Origin: Flabesymbios commensalis
Taxonomy: Eukaryota > Annelida > Polychaeta > Terebellida > Flabelligeridae
NCBI GenBank assembly: GCA_964017125.1
Contig: OZ024905.1
Coordinates: forward strand, 34,879,534 to 34,943,533
Direction: 5' to 3'
Length of the DNA: 64,000 nt
Shown here: in pieces, positions 1 to 10,126 of the stretch
Position numbering within the stretch: position 1 is the stretch's first letter
How the letters are laid out: every line of letters starts with the position of its first letter
Translations under genes and position numbers: made by a program
The notes under the pieces: model-generated
Databases searched by the model: none
What the model was told of the DNA's origin: nothing
What the model saw: only the letters and a program-made list of their open reading frames with translations

Positions 1-734
1 AAACATTGTTTTTATGTTCCTTGGTCGGTAATTAAGCTGAACTGACATTATAAGCGTATTTTAATGACAATATAGGATTAATGTTCAATGTCATGATGGC
101 CAGTATCCGTGTTGGTGGTGCTGATTAGACTTACCCCAAGTCTCACTTCCATACAACTTATTTTTGTAGTCGTAAATATTTGTTTTTCATAGAAAAAATT
201 TATTGTTTATTTATACTTTATTTCTCGTTTTGGTCAATAAATGAACTGGGCCGATGAGTGTTTCACTGTATTTAAATAACAGCTGAATAACAGGTGTGGA
301 TTAGCTGTTATTTTCAAGTGGTCGACAGACGCAATCCCTCACGGTTTATATGTAGACATGGACACATCAACCAATAAGAACAATAATAAAACCAACAGTA
401 TTGCCCAAGTTGCTATGCCTTGCCATGGTTTTTCATATGCATTTCTTTTTGAATTTCAAGTTTAGGTGTAGAGATTCATGCATGGCGTTATTTATCTAGT
501 TTTTTGTGTTTTTGTTCAATTTTGTGGAACTATTGTAGCATCATCCATGACATTAACCTCAGCATAGCGAATAACTGTTTTCCCATTTTCTATAATTCCA
601 AAGCATTTGTGACATCATCTGGCTTATCTCTAATAATCTTTTTCTTAGTGCTATGGTTGTGTATAATAATATAGCCCCCTTTCTACCATCTTAAAAGTAT
701 GATTTATAGCTCAGAATTCCGAGAATCATAAAAC

Positions 735-828
735 ATTAGTAATTATTGGTCGATGTCTTACTTTTAGGATGCGATGGTAAAATTAGTAATTACTGGTCGA
801 TGGCTTATTTTTAGGAAGCAATCGTTAT
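735..828. repeat. Two-copy 47-bp tandem repeat
   Basis: Two adjacent imperfect copies start with ATTAGTAATTA and share GGTCGATG and CTTA-TTTTTAGGA-type blocks, at 735-781 and 782-828. No coding or known family assignment. Confidence 0.6.
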
Positions 829-995
829 CAGGCCACGAATAAAATAAATAAGCGAAACTAACTTTTAAAAATATACTTTGTATGAGTATTTTCCATCAAG
901 ACATCTACTACTCGTTTATTTTGTTCATTATTATCTCAATTATTTATTCTCAAACATATTTCATTTCATGCTAAGCCAGTTCTTAAGGCATGTTT

Positions 996-1316
996 AAAGT
1001 GACACAATATGGCCAAGTTTTATTTTGCCTCCTTAATATGGTAATATGTTCATACACTAGAATTGCGAACGTTTTTTAAATTGTGTGTTGCGCATTTACC
1101 AGTTAAAAGAGAAATAGTGACGAGATTTAATTTCAGACATGTATTTCCAAAATAAGAAATATAGGAATAACTGATAAACGGTTTTGTCGGTACACTTGCT
1201 ACCAAAATTTAAAAGACTTCCGCATTTATAGTCTATGAACATGTTCACATATTAAGGGCGCACTAAGGAGCCAAAATACAACTTTTGGATGATTTTTGGC
1301 CTGATTGTGTCGCTTT
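996..1316. mobile_element. Old diverged copy of palindromic MITE family B
   Basis: The ends are inverted (AAAGTGACACAAT... and ...ATTGTGTCGCTTT). The inner blocks (TTATTTTGCCTCCTTAATATG, the CATACACTAGAA region, the TTGCGCATTTACCAGTTA region, then inverted equivalents) match the well-preserved family B copy at 13509-13873. It is the most decayed family B copy in the window. Confidence 0.6.
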
Positions 1317-2169
1317 GGTATAAACATATGCATTCATCCAGGATTGTACAATGAAAGAAGCTAATACAATATACGCTCCGCAAAAGCGTTGCGCAATTAT
1401 GTAGCAGTACAATAACTATTAAATGGTGTGCAATAATATGTGCAAAGTATAACAGTGAAGTTGTGCATAATCAACTGATTAACATCCTAGCGACATGTAA
1501 ATTATATGATAAGGGTGTTTAACAGTAAAATGAAATGAAGTCTGCATGAATATGTTGAGGATGAAAAAGTTATGTGAATTATGAGAAGTAGTCAAATAGT
1601 TATTAAAAATTAATATCAAAATATTCAAGCATTCTATATAAAGTATGATACATATGTTACTGGTGATAATCCAAAGTGTGCAATGACATGTGCAGATTAT
1701 TACAATGAAGTGGTCTCTTTAACTTTTGGTTCATAAACTGTGTTGTTTTAGCCTGTGCAAAACCGAGAACTTTATGTAGAGTTCTTGGTAAAACTGTTGG
1801 TGTGCATGCGATTTAACGCTAAACGAGCTCAACTTACCAGCTTACCGGAAGTTTAGTTAATTCAGCCCTTAACTTGCATTGTGCTTACACCCGTTATTGT
1901 CTAGTGTATCTAATATGTGTTTACATTGCGATGTATAGTGTATTGAAAGTCTGCATTCAGTTTCTAACAGTAAATAGCATTGATGGCATTGGTGATGTAA
2001 GCGCTGTGGACGGATGCTGGTGTATTAAGTCCCCAAGGAGTCTAGTCATCTGACTCAGAATTGCTTCCCTGCAATCCTATATCTTGTTCATTTGAAAGAA
2101 TAATGTCATTTGTGTTATTTTAGCATGGTTTCACTCGTTCTTTAACCATGTTGATTTATTTTTGTTTAG

Positions 2170-2239
2170 GAGGATGAGGCCGTAGCTTCCACATCTAATG
2201 TCAAGAAAGACAAACAGAAGAGCGTGTATAGACGTACTG
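2170..2239 (+). CDS. SELENOS: Selenoprotein S (SELENOS), penultimate coding exon
   Basis: A 70-bp exon with a clean acceptor (TTTTTGTTTAG) and a consensus donor (GTGAGT). Read in phase 0 it gives EDEAVASTSNVKKDKQKSVY, then Arg-Arg-Thr and one leftover G that completes an Asp codon in the next exon. This corresponds to the acidic/Ser then Lys/Arg-rich stretch of vertebrate SELENOS just before the conserved Tyr-Asn-Pro-Leu motif. SELENOS is a single-pass ER membrane protein that links Derlins to the p97/VCP ATPase in ER-associated degradation; this exon belongs to the disordered cytosolic tail. The assignment rests on phase-compatible joining to the 7782 exon, which carries the diagnostic C-terminus. 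The transmembrane and coiled-coil exons are outside the window. Confidence 0.85.
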
Positions 2240-2749
2240 GTGAGTACTGTTAGCTTATGATGGACGCTATCCAGGTCTAGTATAGGTGTCTTATTCCTAT
2301 GCTTAGGAAATCAATTCACATTCAATTACTAGGGGGGGGGGGGGGTGGAGTTTTTGAATTTAACAAATTATTTATTTAACTTCCTACCTGCAGAATTTAA
2401 TTTTTTTCATCCTGCCTCAAGCAAAATATTTATTTCAGTTTCTGTGTGGAGATAAATCTTTATTTCACTTTCTTGTGTTTTTTTCTGTCTTCAAAGTTTG
2501 TTCCCCAACTAGACCAGTATTGTTCTGGAGATTAAAGATGCGAGCTAGTCGATTGGCTTCGCAAGTCGAAGCTCGAAATATTTAAAAGGGCCATTAGATG
2601 ATGTTGCTCATAAGCTTATAATTATAATTATTTATCTCAAATTTATTGTCCTTCAGATAATTATTTATTTCACGAAAATTTTGTCTGAAATACTCAGTTT
2701 AAAAATACTCCATCCCTCCCCCCCCCCCCACCTGAAATTTAATCAGGGT

Positions 2750-2990
2750 GACTTACTCATTTACTATAATGGATCCTGTTTTAACTTTGTATGGCCATAC
2801 CAGTGTCACAAAAACCAAGTTGGGGGCAGGTTCAGCCGTCCGGTCGCCCGTATGCCTGTCCGCATTATCGTTTCCTGAGCATATATCTGAAACCAGTGAG
2901 ATATTTTTTTCAATATTGCACACATCACTTAGGGAGTATAGATGTGCCTTTTGGGAGTTATGACCTTATTTAATTCATTAGAATGAGTCA
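2750..2990. repeat. Probable dispersed invertebrate repeat fragment
   Basis: The layout (a GTCCGGTCGCCCGTATGCC-like block, then a TTTCCTGAGCATATATCTGAAACC-like block, then TTGGGAGTTATG...) resembles a type of anonymous repeat common in marine invertebrates, with a 'cgtccgtccg ... tttccgagcgata' layout. This is recognition by resemblance only. No ends or target duplication could be set. Confidence 0.35.
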
Positions 2991-3777
2991 GGCAATGATT
3001 ATTTCAGAATATCCTTAGTATTCTTCGAACAGAGTGCAGGCCTTTAGTATATCCCCAGTGGGAGTGACTCGCTCCTAGCCTTGGGAGAGGGCCTGGGGTC
3101 ACTGTCCTTCCCGTATATATTAACAAAATGATTGGCGAGCATATGGTGTAGTTTTGGTAATGTTGGTTAGAGTCCGGCTGTCGGTTAGTCGCGGTATTTC
3201 TTTTAATGTTTGTCGTTCTAGACTAATATACGTGTGTGAAAACTGAAATTGTTTTTCTGCTCCCAATTAAGTAAAATTTATTTTTATATTTTAATTCGTC
3301 GCATTATTTTGACATTTTTAATCAAAATCATTGTCGCTAATTCAATTGAACTTAAATTTGCTCCAACAAACCCTTCCAACCGCTTTTATCAAACACAATC
3401 TGGGACATGTTTGTGACTAATATGGAGAATGAGGCTAAGTGGGATTAGATCAAAATCAATGTTGACAACTTGTATTATGTTTTTTAGCCAATTCCATTTA
3501 GATACATAAGCTTGACCATGTTCGATCTACGGCACTCAATCTTGACAAAGATGGTAGCCGCGTTATATTTGAGGTTGCTATGGGGACAAAGGCTTATTGG
3601 AACTCAGACAGAGGGCTGGGTGTTACGGATATCAGAGGGCGGGGTCACGTCAGATTGGGTCGTACAATCATCTACTCCTAGCACACTAGATAAGGCCGCA
3701 TCAAATAGTATGTCTGTTTAACAGTAAATATGCTGGTGTCTCTGAGACAAACTGAAATAACACAACATAAAGCTCTT

Positions 3778-3886
3778 CCCAGCAATCACGAAGCGTTGAC
3801 CCAATGCTGGGCTGATGTCAGCCCATCGTCTACGACGCTTGCCCAACATCAGCCTATCATTGGGCCAACGCCTCGTGCTTGCTGGG
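3778..3886. mobile_element. Family A palindromic MITE
   Basis: A 109-bp palindrome. The outer arms are CCCAGCAATCACGA and the complement of TCGTGCTTGCTGGG. The centre is CGTC-TAC-GACG. The arms between contain CCAATG, GCTGATGT and GGGC blocks complementary to each other. The same outer ends and centre recur at about a dozen sites in this window. Confidence 0.8.
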
Positions 3887-4296
3887 TTTGCCACCTCCTA
3901 ACCATTTGAGCGTTCTTATCGTCATTTAGCGTTGTTAGTACTTGATATAATACATTTTAAAGCTGATCCGTAAGATTTAAATACACTTGGCTAGCCTACA
4001 TTCGACATATCAACATAATGTGTACCCAAAAACTCCGCGTGGTTGGGAATTTAAATTTGATTACTTGGCGGTTAGAGGGTTGGCAAGATCCTCAACAATA
4101 GTATTAGATTTAAATCCTCACACTTTAATTATGGTGATAACTGGAATTATTACCACTGTGTAGCGATATCTACAGACAAGCACATCCCTATAAAGAAATA
4201 GTGGGTTTACTAGTGTTAAGCGCCATTTTTCAAATACGTACTTTCACAACATATTTCAAGCAATAATTTTTTTTATGTAGAAAAAATAGATACAAA

Positions 4297-4600
4297 ATGA
4301 AATGAATCGGGCTTCAGGCCACTTTTGTGCACATACAGGCTAAATTGGGCCAGGAGAACCTCCTGAGGATAGTGAGATGAAACTGCCCTTCAGACACAGG
4401 ATTCGAAATTCAAACCCTGGCGGTCTGGGGCCGAGCACGCTACCTCACAGTCACGGAGACTCTCCACAATACTGAGTTGTACGAGTGGATGGGGAAGAAA
4501 CATTTTTGTTTCTTTCAAACCGCCGGGACCGGGAAAACGAATTCCGAACTGAAAGGCGTGAAAGGCAGCGGTGCTAACCTCCACCCCAGGGTCCCCGCCC
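4297..4600 (-). mobile_element. tRNA-derived SINE, minus strand
   Basis: On the minus strand it starts with the GGGCGGGG-type head and ends with ...ATTCATTTCATTT. It carries the two tRNA-like boxes seen in the better copies (12988, 22072, 35397). The head region is somewhat diverged. Open frames of 64-69 codons across it are chance frames. Confidence 0.8.
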
Positions 4601-4813
4601 TGTAAATAGATACAATTGAGACAACCTTCATCACATAATTTGAGTGGTTATGACTGATGGTCTTGGCGTCATTCCTGGTGCTATCTAGATAATCTGGTAA
4701 TAGATAGTAAGTATGTGTAGGCATTACTATAAGGTCATTCCACGCAGTCCAAGATAGGAAAATATCGCGCGATATTTAGCCCATTTACACAGTCCCCGAT
4801 AAGTCGATCTGGT

Positions 4814-5010
4814 TTAACCCTTTCAGCGCGGAGACCGTCTTCACACGTAGACGGTCCCCGCACTGAAATAATTATAACATTTATAATGGCCGTAGACCCA
4901 TACCACGGGTATTTAAATGACTCGGAAAGAGCTGATGAAGACATTTATTATGATTTCAAACTTTGGTCTCCATTTCTTACACAAAGATAAGTCAGCGTTG
5001 TAAGGGTTAA
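4814..5010. mobile_element. piggyBac-like MITE, copy 1 (TTAA-flanked)
   Basis: Bounded by TTAA on both sides. The left end is TTAACCCTTTCAGCGCGG; the right end is the complement of TTAACCCTTACAACGCTGA. TTAA target duplication with a CCCTT terminus is the piggyBac pattern. Within it a short hairpin, ACCGTCTTCACACGTAGACGGT, lies near the left end. At 197 bp it is non-autonomous. Confidence 0.7.
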
Positions 5011-5255
5011 CCCTTACAGCGCGGGGATCGGCTTTAGTCGTCAGAATCTGCCGTCTGTAGACGTCAGATTCTGACGTCTAAAGTCGATCCCCACACTGTA
5101 AGATTAAAAATATTTCTAATGATCGTAGACCCATAACATAGGTATTCAAATGAATCGGAAAGAGCTAAGTAAGACGTTTGTGATGATTTCAAGGTGAAAA
5201 AAACCCTTTGGTTGCGATATTTTTTTACAAATTAATTCAGCGCTTTAGAGGTTAA
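5007..5255. mobile_element. piggyBac-like MITE, copy 2, sharing a TTAA with copy 1
   Basis: It begins at the TTAA that ends copy 1 (5007-5010), runs TTAACCCTTACAGCGCGG..., and ends TCAGCGCTTTAGAGGTTAA. Internal blocks (CGTAGACCCATA, GGTATT-AAATGA, TCGGAAAGAGCT, GATTTCAA) match copy 1 in the same order and orientation, so two related elements sit head to tail around one target site. Its left hairpin is longer (about 5030-5090). Confidence 0.7.
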
Positions 5256-5743
5256 TGTTGGGCCAGCTTCGCCAATGTATTGATTGGACAAGGTACATTT
5301 TATCGCGAGATAATTAAAAATCGCTTCTGTTTTAATCTATAATTATCGCGCGATAAACATGATAAAGCGGTTGATCGCGTCGCGCTGTTTGTGAATGGCA
5401 TCACTAAAATAAGTAATGTCATTCTGGTCGCGTGATTTACAGTTATTGTGAACTGTGTAAAATGGCCTGGCCCTGATGGCCCCCGCCTTCCTCAAGTTAT
5501 TCAGATCTTGCGTGCGTGTGTCTACACTTTAATGAATGCAGGGGTGAATACCATTTTCAGATTCTGTATTTTTCTGGAAGGGAAATCTCTTTCAGATTAT
5601 AAAATGATGTATACTATTACACATACATATATATCCGTGTACGTTGATTATAATGGGCAAGTCTCAGAAAAATGTCATTAATTAATCAGACCCGTCGTGA
5701 ATAAAGAAAATACTGTAGTTTACCCACTCACTGTGCCCTATCC

Positions 5744-5780
5744 CACCCCCCCCCCCCCCCCCCCCCCACACACACACATC
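5744..5780. repeat. Poly-C tract followed by a CA run
   Basis: A run of more than 20 C residues interrupted by little else, then CACACACACA and CATCATCATC. Simple-sequence DNA; the length in the assembly may be unreliable. Confidence 0.9.
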
Positions 5781-5792
5781 ATCATCATCTGT

Positions 5793-5871
5793 AAGGGAGT
5801 ACAGTCAGTAGATGAAAAACGACTGATGTACAGTACATCAGTCATTTCTCATCTACTGACTGTATTCCCTT
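5793..5871. repeat. 79-bp near-perfect hairpin
   Basis: The left arm AAGGGAGTACAGTCAGTAGA continues into GACTGATGTA. The right arm is TACATCAGTC, then TCTACTGACTGTATTCCCTT. The arms are complementary almost throughout, with a 3-base turn at 5831-5833 and a small bulge beside the GAAAAAC / ATTTC stretch. It is probably a tiny foldback element or a recent inverted duplication inside the SELENOS intron. Confidence 0.85.
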
Positions 5872-7781
5872 CAATCTATTTTAAAGTCACTTACTGATCG
5901 AGAATGGTGTTTAGCAACAATTTTATACTTACCCCGTACTTACATACGTGAATTATGAATCTACCTTTTTATATGTGTTGGCCTAAAGTAGCTAACTAGA
6001 AGGACATAGCAGGGATTAAGCCGGTCGTCCTACATCCAGCCCCCATCTCACTAACTACGTCTATCACCCCCCTCCCCCTTCCACCACCACCACAAACACC
6101 GCCCTGCGTCATCAACCTTTTACACTGATAGAACATATCTGCAACTTTATATAGAAGTTCTCGAAAGTATTATACCCATTTATCCGATTTCTCCGTTATA
6201 TTTACGCGATTCTGCAGATTCATATTTTAATTTCCTTAATTATGTTGAGATAGAATTCAAACATGGAGTTATTTTTGTCCTAATCTCATACTAAGCAAAG
6301 CATAAGAGTCCTCCCTCCTCAAATCATTTTTTATCTGATTAGTTTTTATTGATCAAACGTTTCATGTATAATGGATGAAAGACATGGTTTAACCTCGTGG
6401 GAGTATAATGATGCCACAAATAGGCATCCATAGCAAAACTTTCTTGCTGTCTGGTAAATTTAATTTAATGGTTTATTGATTGTTATAATTTGTTTTCATT
6501 CAATTGGCTATACAGCATGAATACCGATATTGGTCAAGACAATACTATTTCCGAACATGTGGCTATGCCGGTATTTCTTCACATAACAGTTTCATTATTG
6601 TTTGTTGATATCAGTTAAAAACGTGTTAATGTTAGGTGAGGGGGACACTCACATAACAACGGACGAACACAGAGTGATGTCTCTTGTTTGCTGGGTGGTA
6701 GAGTAGGAGGGTGAGGCTAATTCTAGAAATTAACAGCCCTGTCGCCTTTGGAGAAATGGCAAACTATGTGAAACACAGGACCCCGTCATAGGGATGTACT
6801 GATATACCCGAAATAGGGCCTACATGGATTCTTATTGGTAATTTAGTGTTAAATGTCTACATTCGATAATACACATAAAATTATTGTAATATTTTACAGC
6901 AAATATGATGAAAAAAGTTAAATAAACTATTTAATATGTATTTTGGAGTACCATGGTATTTAATAATATGTATCATTGTCCATTAATTATCCACCATTGT
7001 CCACCAATTGTGTTCCACGCCTATTTGGAGAAGGGCAAGGGATTTAAAATTACCTTTCGTCTGTGTGTCCTGGCACAATTCATTGTAAGCGCGAGACGCG
7101 AACCAATTTAATAAAGCCCGTGAGTCGAACTCCTCCATAGTGCGGTCAATTTGGATGGTAAGGGATGGTCCATAATGATTGGGCTCATCAGAGACGTTTT
7201 TTTAAAGACATAGACCTTCTTTGTAAATACTATGCAATGTTCATCCAATTTAGTTACACCCATAGGTTGGAAGAGTTCGAAGATGGGGCCAGGACTGCTC
7301 GCTCACAGCATATAAATTAAATATAAATGACAATGCACTCATTAATATTCAACCGATTTTACTGACAGGTTCAACTGATTGTTCTGATTTGTTGTCAGCC
7401 GTGTGTCCGGTGTGGTGTAAGCGAGATACGCTCGCGAATATTTGAAAATATTTTATTCATGGTTGGGGTCGGAGTGAATATAGTGCGAACACACGTGATA
7501 GCTAAGGTTGTACTTTGATCATTGATTTCGTTCAATCCTTCATATATTTCCCCTTTCCTATTGTTTGTTGCTGAAAAACTACAGGTGGTAACATTTTTCA
7601 GTGAAAACTACTTGTTCTAAGCGCAATTTCTTATATTGCATTTATATAGATTTTGCTGAAATGGAACAACATGACCCATAGTAATGTTGCCACCGTCCAT
7701 TGTTCAAAACACAGTATATAATTTTAAACGATTTTCAAAGTGCTGATTTGTTTGCTGTAAAGATAAAAATGTTTGTTTCAG

Positions 7782-7864
7782 ATTATAACCCTCTGGCAGG
7801 AGGAGGAAGTGGAGCCACCTACCGACCAGCAGGGCGTAGAGGCACGGGAGGAGGATGAGGCTAA
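7782..7864 (+). CDS. SELENOS: Selenoprotein S (SELENOS), last coding exon with UGA-selenocysteine
   Basis: Follows a polypyrimidine acceptor (GTTTGTTTCAG). With the G carried over from 2239 it reads DYNPLAGGGSGATYRP, then Ala-Gly-Arg-Arg-Gly-Thr-Gly-Gly-Gly, then TGA (7856-7858), Gly (GGC) and TAA (7862-7864). This matches the conserved SELENOS C-terminus (Tyr-Asn-Pro-Leu, Arg-Pro, Gly-Arg-Arg-Gly, Gly-Gly-Sec-Gly-stop). The TGA is therefore read as selenocysteine at the penultimate position, and a plain ORF call would end two codons early. In vertebrates this Sec pairs with a Cys in the Gly-Gly-Ala-Cys-Ser-Trp motif; here the aligned position is Thr (Gly-Ala-Thr-Tyr), so that partner is missing. 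Human numbering Cys174/Sec188 is from general knowledge. The exon continues into the 3' UTR, whose end I cannot set. Confidence 0.9.
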
Positions 7865-9168
7865 ACACAGTGTATGCACAAGCTCAAATATCACGCGCAT
7901 CTCAGATCATTGTCTAGGAGGCTTTGTTGATCATCTTAATGCACTTACCATCTCACTGGCTGCTGTTACGTTACGCGTATGCAGGGATAGTGTGTCAATA
8001 TTATTAGCTTATTGACTGTTAACCAATGGTATTAAATCTCTGGCGATGCTAAATTGTCCTGTGGTTTGAATTTTATGTGATTAATATATTATTATTTTTA
8101 CTAATTCGGCATCAGAAGAGAAAAATAATTAAAAAATGACCTTTTGGAAGATCATTTTATTTTATAGACATATTTAGAAGCAAATTGTGGATATCATATC
8201 ATGAGCACTACTCCTCCCCCAACCCAGTGAACACCCTTGTTGGTTCATATTCTCCAATATTTTAAGAAAAACGATGGCTTTGAAAGTTAAGTGACCTATA
8301 TACCAATATATTAAATTTCAAATAGAAAAAGAGTTTCTTCACAGGTGGATAACATTGCAGCATGTGCTCATTTAATATTAATATACCTGCGATAATTTTC
8401 ACTCTTGAAAAAGCCAAACATGTTGAGACAAAGCAGATGATCCAACAAAAGCTACGACTCTGTTGTTATCTAGATGCGCGTGAGAATGCCTCAGATGTAC
8501 AGCTTGTTCAAGTAATAGGCGTACTTTATTTATTACTACATAATTCGTTGTAAAATGTTGATCTACCTTTAAAAATATATGATAGTTTAATTATTTTCAT
8601 CGTCATTTTCGAATAGTTAAAATTACTTTTGAAACGAATTTAATACGAAATTGATATTAAAACGTATAATTTGTCATATTCGTATTGTACGTTTTGAGAT
8701 GATTACTAAAAGTACGCTTGTACATCTGAGGCCAAAATGTGCATACACCGAGAACACCTTCAGCCTGGTCTTGAAAATTACAAATATTCTATGTTTATAA
8801 ATACCCCCTCTGAACATACCGATATCATATCTTGCACCAGACTAGCAAGACATTTACTAGGGAGCTCATAATCCCCTTTATTTTGTGTTGAGGTGTTTGA
8901 TATCGGTTCTATCTGAGACATTTCTTAGAAACCTGTGGCATTCATCGAATGTTGAATGGTCTATGTCGCAAGTTTGTAAAACAGCATTGGGTAATACCAA
9001 GAAATCTCAATCGAGATCTCTTGGTGATACTGAGTGACCGGCTGGGTATTTATAAAAGTCGTGACCGACACCAGGCTGCTGGGTTGACCCCCTACAGGGG
9101 TCGTGTGAGGCGAAGTACCAGTATGATCCACAGAGTCAGCTGGCAATCCAGTGTCACATGCAATCTTA
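7865..9168 (+). other. SELENOS: SELENOS 3' UTR and downstream flank
   Basis: Sec insertion needs a SECIS hairpin (ATGA ... AA loop ... TGAT) in the 3' UTR. I scanned this stretch by eye and found no candidate with the paired GA quartets. A plain hairpin ATGACCTT-TTGG-AAGATCAT around 8136-8155 lacks the 3' TGA quartet. The stretch also holds an inverted-repeat element (8488-8732). No other coding sequence was seen. Confidence 0.5.
8488..8732. mobile_element. Inverted-repeat (MITE-like) element in the SELENOS 3' region
   Basis: The left end GCCTCAGATGTACAGCTTG and a following GCGTACTTTATTTATTAC-type block are mirrored on the right by GATTACTAAAAGTACGC, then TTGTACATCTGAGGC. The middle is AT-rich, with further weak mirror symmetry (ACGAATT / AATTCG). 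About 245 bp, no coding capacity. A target duplication was not identified. Confidence 0.65.
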
Positions 9169-9275
9169 CCCAGTAAACACAAAATATTTGTATAACATTT
9201 GTACAATGTGGGACCAACGTCGAAGACGTTGGGCCGACGTTGTACAAATAGTATACAAATGTTTGGTGTCTACTG
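9169..9275. mobile_element. Family A palindromic MITE, TTGTAC-arm variant
   Basis: Outer ends CCCAGTAAACACAAAA and the complement of TTTGGTGTCTACTG. The arms contain TTTGTATAACATTTGTACAA and their complements. The centre is CGTC-GAA-GACG. Same outer ends and centre as the other family A copies, but different arm sequence. Confidence 0.75.
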
Positions 9276-10017
9276 CGTATGGACAAACAATAAAATAATC
9301 ATAAGTAATTTCAATTACATACAATTAAATATCCCGCAAGTTTTTGTACATCTGGAAACATATGACAATTTGTATTATTTTGTACGTTCGACAATAACAA
9401 ATCATCTGAATAATCTCCCCACCAGAAAGTGATTTATCTCAAGCAATCTAGTTTCACTTTTCAGGCTTACCACTTCAGTTCAATTAATAAAAATAATTCA
9501 GTGAAATATTATTTTATATTTCACTTAATAAGACGTTATATTTCATTTAACATCACCACGTGCAGTAGATCGCTTTCGACTATATCATTATTTTCTCAGT
9601 TCTTCACTTTTGATAAAAAAAACATCTAAAATTACAGTCCTAAACCAGATTGCACATGTCCATTGTTCTGACTCTGTTCATCTCGTATGACGTGTTCCTT
9701 GTTAAATGATGCATAGTCAAACAGGATCACTGAAGATAGCTGGACATCCTCTCGCACAGTCAAATCACAATTGTCCGCTATATACCTTGTCTACGATACA
9801 CTGGGTTGTAGACAAGGAAGTAGTGATTATTTTTATTCACATGTATTTATGTAAAATAAATTGTAAAAATGTAGATGGATATATTATTTTTGTTCTTGAT
9901 CATATCATGTGAAACATTTTATAGATATATTTATAATGCCGATAATAAAAACGAAATTGTAATTTTGACAAGGAATTATTGTGCTTGGTCATACGTTTTA
10001 TCCAGACGAAATGAGAA
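9276..10017. other. AT-rich spacer, nothing recognised
   Basis: No splice-supported exon, tRNA or clear repeat seen. The several 60-100 codon open frames here overlap the flanking palindromes or AT-rich sequence and show no family resemblance. Confidence 0.5.
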
Positions 10018-10126
10018 CCCAGCAAACACAAAACATTTGTATAACATTTGTACAACGTTGGTCCAACGTCTTCGACGTTGGTCAAACATTGTACACATGT
10101 TATACAAATGTTTTGTGGTTACTGGG
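10018..10126. mobile_element. Family A palindromic MITE, TTGTAC-arm variant, second copy
   Basis: CCCAGCAAACACAAAACATT on the left and its near-complement ending TTTTGTGGTTACTGGG on the right. The arms hold TTGTATAACATTTGTACAACG and GTACACATGTTATACAA. The centre is CGTC-TTC-GACG. It is a better-preserved sister of the 9169 copy. Confidence 0.8.

Larger units (their letters stand above)
1..2169. other. Non-coding sequence left of the first SELENOS exon in the window (probable intron)
   Basis: I found no exon here. A match to the preceding conserved SELENOS stretch (the Trp-Asp-Ser-Met / Gly-Lys-Ser-Tyr-Lys-Gly region of the vertebrate protein) was looked for by eye and not seen, so the upstream exons probably lie to the left of the window. 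The stretch is AT-rich. It holds a two-copy 47-bp direct repeat (735-781 and 782-828) and an old diverged palindromic element at 996-1316. Confidence 0.55.
2240..7781 (+). other. SELENOS: SELENOS last coding intron, filled with repeats
   Basis: A 5.5 kb intron running from the GTGAGT donor to the acceptor TTTGTTTCAG just before 7782. It carries a G tract (about 2332-2345), two C tracts, a fragment of a dispersed repeat, one family A MITE, a minus-strand SINE, two TTAA-flanked MITEs and a strong hairpin, listed separately. I see no coding sequence in 5880-7770. Confidence 0.75.

Noticed and set aside
8136-8155. ATGACCTT...AAGATCAT hairpin as SECIS
   Set aside because: A simple stem with no 3' TGA quartet and no long helix or AA apical loop.
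8997-9028. Possible SECIS: stem CCAAG...CTTGG followed by TGAT, with AA in the loop
   Set aside because: The 5' side reads AATA instead of the required ATGA, so the paired GA quartet is missing; it is also over 1.1 kb past the stop.
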